NCBI GenBank assembly: GCA_026393835.1
Contig: JAPKZK010000146.1
Location: forward strand, 18,835-82,834
Reading direction: 5' to 3'
DNA: 64,000 nucleotides
Source of the DNA: Candidatus Aminicenantota bacterium
GTDB lineage: Bacteria > Acidobacteriota > Aminicenantia > UBA2199
The position numbers were made by a program, and so were the translations under genes. Under the pieces are notes generated by a model. That model was not told the DNA's origin, searched no databases, and saw nothing but the letters and a program-made list of their open reading frames with translations. Numbering within the stretch: position 1 is the stretch's first letter; each line of letters opens with the position of its first letter. Positions 61,101 through 64,000 of this stretch are shown in pieces.

Positions 61101-62463
61101 GGTAGTGGATGAAGGCATCGCCGGCCGGGTCGTACCGGTTCAATCCACCGCCGCGGGTGCCGATCCACAGGGTCCCCCCGGGGTCCTCAAATATATATTT
61201 GACAATGTTATGGCTTAAACTGCGCGGGTTGTTTTCCTTTTTTTGATAACGTTTATATGTATCGTTTTTCCTGTCGACCCGGTTTAGTCCGCCGCCATTG
61301 GTGCCTACCCAGAGATCCCCCTTCCTATCCTGGCAGATCGACCAGACCTGGTTATTGCTTAAGCTGTTGGGATCGCTGGGATTTTCCCTGATCACGTGGA
61401 ATTTCTGTTTCCACGGATTGATCTTCCAGAGGCCATCCATAGAGGTGCCCAACCAGGTGATGCCGGAACGGTCCCTGAATATGGTGTAAACGTTATCGTC
61501 GCTCAAGCCATAGGGATATCTCGGGTCTTTTTTATAAACGTCAAAGGTCCCGGTGGATTTGTTTAGAATATTCAGGCCCCCCAGCATGGTGGCCACCCAG
61601 ATATTTCCATCGGGGTCTTCCAACAGGTCCTGTATGTTATTACTGCTAAGGCTTTTGGGGGTTCCGGGGCTGCTGCTGTAATGAGTAAAGCGGTGTGTGT
61701 TTTTATCGAATTTATCCAGCCCGCCCTCTTCGGTGCCTACCCACAGGCAGCCCTGGGTGTCTTCCAGCAGCACCCTGATTTTGTTACAACTGAGGGAGTA
61801 GGGGGCTTTGGGGTCGTTCCGGTAGACGGTGAAATCTCCATTTTGTATATCGAAATAGTTTAGACCGCCCTTTCCGGTGCCGATCCACAACCCCCCGGAA
61901 CTATCTTTACAGATGCGCAATATTTCGCTGTCGCTTATACTGTTGGGGAGCCTGGCGTTGGGAAAGTAACGGGTAAATTGGCCGGTGGCAGTATCGAGGC
62001 GGTTCAATCCCCGGCTGGTCCCGATCCAGAGTATACCGGGTGGGGATTCGACGATAGTATTTACGTAATCATCGCTTAAGCTGTTGATGTTGGCGGGTTC
62101 ATTTTTATAGTGGATTATCTCCAGGGTTTCGCGGTTCAGCCGGTTCAGGCCGCCGCCGAAGGTGCCGACCCAGAGCATTCCCACCCGGTCTTCCAATAAA
62201 ATAGTGATGCTGTTATCCGACAGGGAGTTTTTATTTTTCAGGTCCTTTTTAAAAAGTTTAAATGTATGGCCGTCATATCTATTTAAGCCGTCCTGGGTCC
62301 CTATCCATAAAAAACCGTCGCTGTCCTGGGTAATACAGAACACGCTGTTTTGCAGTGAGCCTTCTTTAAAAGAGACTTTTTCAAAGGCGATATCCGAATA
62401 GACGCCGCTTAACAGGGACAGGGGCATGATGATGCATAGAAAAAATATTCTTAGTATGGCCAA
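58123..62463 (-). CDS. Hybrid two-component sensor kinase with periplasmic beta-propeller
   Basis: This 1446-aa protein has a signal peptide, then about fourteen Reg_prop propeller repeats (SDGFLWIGTQDGLNRYDG type, residues 30-690). A Y_Y_Y domain follows (about 700-770), then a transmembrane helix near 800. The kinase has HisKA with phospho-acceptor His871 (FLAKMSHEIRTPMNG) and HATPase_c (NLLGNAIKFTQSGE, DTGIGV, GSGLGLSI). The first receiver (about 1165-1280) has a degenerate acidic pocket (GEN). The second is intact (VAEDNKINQK, Asp1342 in LILMDIQMPEMDG). The domain set is that of polysaccharide- or peptide-sensing hybrids. TTG start with AAGGT upstream. Confidence 0.93.
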   Translation of the reverse strand: MAILRIFFLCIIMPLSLLSGVYSDIAFEKVSFKEGSLQNSVFCITQDSDGFLWIGTQDGLNRYDGHTFKLFKKDLKNKNSLSDNSITILLEDRVGMLWVGTFGGGLNRLNRETLEIIHYKNEPANINSLSDDYVNTIVESPPGILWIGTSRGLNRLDTATGQFTRYFPNARLPNSISDSEILRICKDSSGGLWIGTGKGGLNYFDIQNGDFTVYRNDPKAPYSLSCNKIRVLLEDTQGCLWVGTEEGGLDKFDKNTHRFTHYSSSPGTPKSLSSNNIQDLLEDPDGNIWVATMLGGLNILNKSTGTFDVYKKDPRYPYGLSDDNVYTIFRDRSGITWLGTSMDGLWKINPWKQKFHVIRENPSDPNSLSNNQVWSICQDRKGDLWVGTNGGGLNRVDRKNDTYKRYQKKENNPRSLSHNIVKYIFEDPGGTLWIGTRGGGLNRYDPAGDAFIHYRHDPADKTSIAEDNISVIFEDRLGRLWMGFDEEGLGLMDRRKNIFSQFKHDPEISTSLSSNSISALYEDKNNDIWIGTFDGVNKWKKEDQQALRPIFTRYKSDPLNPSSLSDKWIKCITEDKAGRLWIGTKAGLNLWNPGTGSFTRLTTREGLTDDVIYGILEDIQGNLWLSTNNWLLKFNPLTRESKTYDYDDGVQGNEFNSNSCFKNKDGEMFFGGTNGLNYFDPESIRKNLYPPPVVLTDFKKFNKSVQLAKEIAYVKEITLPYSENFISFEFAALDYAAPTKNRYRYKLVGVDREWIDAGANRFANYTELKGGNYVFRVIGSNSDGTWNEAGTSIRIIIIPPVYETRWFQALAGLLLVTAVIAGSTWKTRALRKQRDKLERLVNERTSELMEAKEKAEVAAKARAEFLAKMSHEIRTPMNGIIGMTDLAIEAPEISEEQRNNLKLVKASANNLLDIIDDVLDFSRIESGNLEMESIDFHFANTISGVIKLLAIKAHKKNLNFNYLIQPEVPEYLKGDPSRLRQILMNLLGNAIKFTQSGEVLLEIRMLEDKTGIGAAPETDSPAVPSILLHFSVSDTGIGVSPGKQETIFDAFVQGDNSTTRKYGGSGLGLSISSRLLELMGGEIWVESPSNVESPDYSSPPDKHTRGGALYRATSPYGGPGSTFNFIIPTQVPVRKREPLKIPGMDKLKGMPVLLVGENHTSRKILEERLCRWGMIPHSVQTEEQVFSVLAAEQILLVILDTKLIGLDGFKLAEKIKKRQGYGGINIIMLVTSGQIGDARRSSELGIAAYLTKPIESFELMDAIRRVIGLAILSEKKQELVTKHSIRQDMEKFNILVAEDNKINQKLIVMRLSKLGHRVEVVDNGKDLVELWKTGRFELILMDIQMPEMDGMQATHLIREMETELARAGFPGDSYHIPIVALTAHAMKGDREKFLDAGMDAYIAKPIDVSDLISTIKNLTPLIKKNKKEGGGGFDNPARKILISTEN

Positions 62464-62570
62464 GATAAGTTACCTTTTTTTCGCCTTCTAATATATCACA
62501 AATCGTGGAATTAATCCATTCGCTTACGGGTTTTTCTGCATATTTTGTGCCTCATAATTCCATAAAAAAT

Positions 62571-62614
62571 CCGGCGCGTGGGTTCCGGGTTCAATCCCCG
62601 AACCCCCGCGCCGG
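62571..62614. terminator. Bidirectional intrinsic terminator hairpin
   Basis: CCGGCGCG-x-GGGTTC pairs with GAACCC-x-CGCGCCGG, about 14 bp with one mismatch. T-tracts follow on the minus strand (TTTTTT at 62570-62564) and on the plus strand. It ends the 254-aa gene transcript and insulates the hybrid kinase gene. Confidence 0.8.
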
Positions 62615-62643
62615 GGACTTTTTTTAAATGGCAGTGATGTTTT

Positions 62644-63408
62644 TTATGGGACGTATACGACGCTTACATAGCCATCGCTTTGCCACCAATGGTTACTTAC
62701 ATTGCGAAGGCTTTCATAATTGGAAATATAAGTATAATCATAGATTACACTGTAGCCTTTACCGGCGGCAATCTGGAGGGCCCTATGTTCGCAGTCTTCA
62801 CTGTAGCCGCACACGCTGTCCCAGGGGGGATTAAAATCAAAATGGGCCGAGGCGATCACATAATGACCCCAACTCCCGGCGGCGCCGTCGAAGTAATCCG
62901 TCCCGGGCGGCGCATAAATCCTCAAATGAAGCGTATCCGAATCGCTCCCATCCGGCCCGCCAAACGTTACCGTTACCTTCGTACCCTTATCGGTATCCCA
63001 CTGCGTCCCGCTGCCGATATTATAAGCCCCATTCATGGTGCTGGCAATGGTTGTTCCGCCATAAATATTTTTTACTTTATTGACGGTGGCATTGCCGTAA
63101 AAAATAATCATGATGGGCCAGTCCACATTGGATTGAGAGATACTTTGACTGAGAAAATCGTAATTGACCCACAATTTCCCGTCGCAGTTCACCCAACCGG
63201 GAACGTTACCGGCAGTGGCTTCAATTCTCGCCAGTCCATCCTCGTTCATTTCTTCTCCCGGTATTACCTCCATGGGGATCGGGGGGGGCGGTAACTCGAT
63301 TACAGGGAACTCCTCTCCAGGTACGCTTTCTTTGATATCACCCCGGGAACCCATTAAAACAAAAACCATTGAAATACATAAAACGGAAACCAAAATTTTT
63401 GATTTCAT
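62644..63408 (-). CDS. Secreted hypothetical protein
   Basis: This 254-aa protein has a signal peptide (KILVSVLCISMVFVLMGSRG) and a Pro/Glu-rich spacer (EFPVIELPPPPIPMEVIPGEE). A beta-rich domain follows (WVNYDFLSQSISQSN ... TVTFGGPDGSDSDTLHLRIY) with two Cys (SVCGYSEDCEH) that may form a disulfide. I do not recognise the family. It has its own promoter (63486-63515), an AAAGGAGGAT ribosome-binding site and a strong terminator, so it is a single-gene unit. Confidence 0.75.
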   Translation of the reverse strand: MKSKILVSVLCISMVFVLMGSRGDIKESVPGEEFPVIELPPPPIPMEVIPGEEMNEDGLARIEATAGNVPGWVNCDGKLWVNYDFLSQSISQSNVDWPIMIIFYGNATVNKVKNIYGGTTIASTMNGAYNIGSGTQWDTDKGTKVTVTFGGPDGSDSDTLHLRIYAPPGTDYFDGAAGSWGHYVIASAHFDFNPPWDSVCGYSEDCEHRALQIAAGKGYSVIYDYTYISNYESLRNVSNHWWQSDGYVSVVYVP

Positions 63409-63485
63409 ATTATCCTCCTTTTTTTTATAGCCTACCGCGACATTTTAAACCGGGTTACTTGATGTAAAAATAAATGTGAAGTCAT

Positions 63486-63515
63486 ATTATAGCATGAGAA
63501 CCATTTTTTCGTCAA
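63486..63515 (-). promoter_or_regulatory. Promoter of the secreted-protein gene
   Basis: On the minus strand: TTGACG (63515-63510), 18 bp, TATAAT (63491-63486). The leader is about 70 nt. Confidence 0.65.
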
Positions 63516-63534
63516 TCCCCCATACCTGAATTCA

Positions 63535-63711
63535 CAGGGACTGCGTCATTCCAATTTGCTCCAGGATTTAAACGATTTAGCCGTATTGGGGAGGGCCAAT
63601 CCCGATCCCCTGGCCAAAACCAACTTCGTAATGGTCCTCCTGGGACAGGCTGGCTGGAATCTCATTATATATAAAGACGCCCGCCCACGTATGGGCAATT
63701 ACACGAATTAA
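63535..63711 (+). pseudogene. Possible gene remnant
   Basis: An open frame without a start reads LLQDLNDLAVLGRANPDPL, then KTNFVMVLLGQAGWNLIIYK and runs into a repeat-like GCCCACGTATGGGC word before stopping. Codon choice and residue pattern look protein-like, but I cannot identify it. The stretch 63712-63866 shows only repeat words (ACACGAATTAACACG, CAGATTACTCTG). Confidence 0.25.
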
Positions 63712-63867
63712 CACGAAAAAAACTCCGTCCACAGATTACTCTGATTAGCACAGATTACAGGATGTTTTTTCTTCTCCCTTTCTCTTCTGCTTTTCCGCTT
63801 TTCTGCTTTCCCCTGACAATGACGAATCCCATTTTCTTTTCTCACCCTCTCACCTTCTCACCCTGCC

Positions 63868-64000
63868 GGGTAGAGCCTTCGGTTACCCTCCGGCTCCCCC
63901 ACAGATCCGGACGTGCGCAATTAACGCATCCGGTTCCTCATATTATGGCTTTGCTGCGCGATATATTGAGTGAACTACTTTTATAGGTGGGAGTGGGAAG
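63868..64000 (-). mobile_element. Putative 3' end of a group II intron (domains V and VI), cut by the window edge
   Basis: On the minus strand a domain-V-like hairpin (GAACCGGATGCG, TTAA, GCGCACGTCCGG; plus 63903-63937) is followed by a domain-VI-like hairpin (GGGGGAGCCGGAGGG ... CTCTACCC; plus 63868-63900). This order and the words match the 3' end of bacterial group II introns. The reverse transcriptase gene would lie beyond base 64000. The exact splice end is near 63867. Confidence 0.6.

Noticed and set aside
62571..62614. tRNA-like T-loop (GGTTCAATCC)
   Set aside because: No acceptor, D or anticodon arms; it is one long hairpin with T-tracts, i.e. a terminator.

Overview
The window looks like a chromosomal segment of an uncultivated-lineage bacterium of the Acidobacteriota / Candidatus Aminicenantes type. 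This is an inference from gene content: a kinase ending in a DUF1566 domain, an S46 dipeptidyl-peptidase, a very large beta-propeller hybrid histidine kinase, LRR/BACON surface proteins, and an unusual complex I. No rRNA gene is present to confirm it. Housekeeping genes have moderate GC. Two accessory stretches (about 12-14 kb and 24-38 kb) are richer in AT, repeats and gene remnants.

Layout. 0.1-4 kb: two paralogous winged-helix-like proteins of unknown function, a protein with a FliK-like C-terminus, and a small unknown. 4-12 kb: Ser/Thr kinase-DUF1566, C-terminal processing protease, THUMP-type RNA methyltransferase, and tex on the other strand. 12.2-16 kb, accessory: hicBA, a perfect 21-bp-period palindrome array, a small membrane protein with a winged-helix partner, and a DUF1703-type ATPase. 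16-24 kb: hflK/hflC-like pair, an SDR with a substituted active site, a tRNA-dihydrouridine synthase, a K+ channel, and an S46 (DPP11-like) peptidase. 24-27.4 kb: a DUF4143 remnant, an unknown Trp-rich protein, a nucleotidyltransferase with a frameshifted partner, and three more 21-bp-period arrays. 27.5-30.8 kb: kinase, FHA-like and membrane-protein cassette. 31.2-37.6 kb: an AT-rich co-directional cluster of an AraC-type regulator, a HEXXH protein, a metallo-beta-lactamase-fold protein and a 90-aa protein. 38.1-38.8 kb: a second AraC-type regulator. 38.9-53.4 kb: a 13-gene complex I operon in the order L-M-N-A-B-C-D-F*-G-H-I-J-K behind a strong promoter. 53.6-63.5 kb: an LRR/BACON surface protein, surE, tRNA-Pro(GGG), a MerR-like regulator, a 1446-aa hybrid histidine kinase and a secreted protein. 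The right edge carries what looks like the 3' end of a group II intron.

Three things stand out. (1) Four intergenic arrays of imperfect palindromes keep a period of about 21 bp while the palindrome core differs completely between arrays. (2) The 31-37 kb operon pairs a predicted zinc protease with a predicted metallo-hydrolase and matches no system I can name. (3) Five accessory genes have a -10 box exactly 6 nt before the ATG, which predicts leaderless mRNAs. All family names come from motif reading, not database searches.
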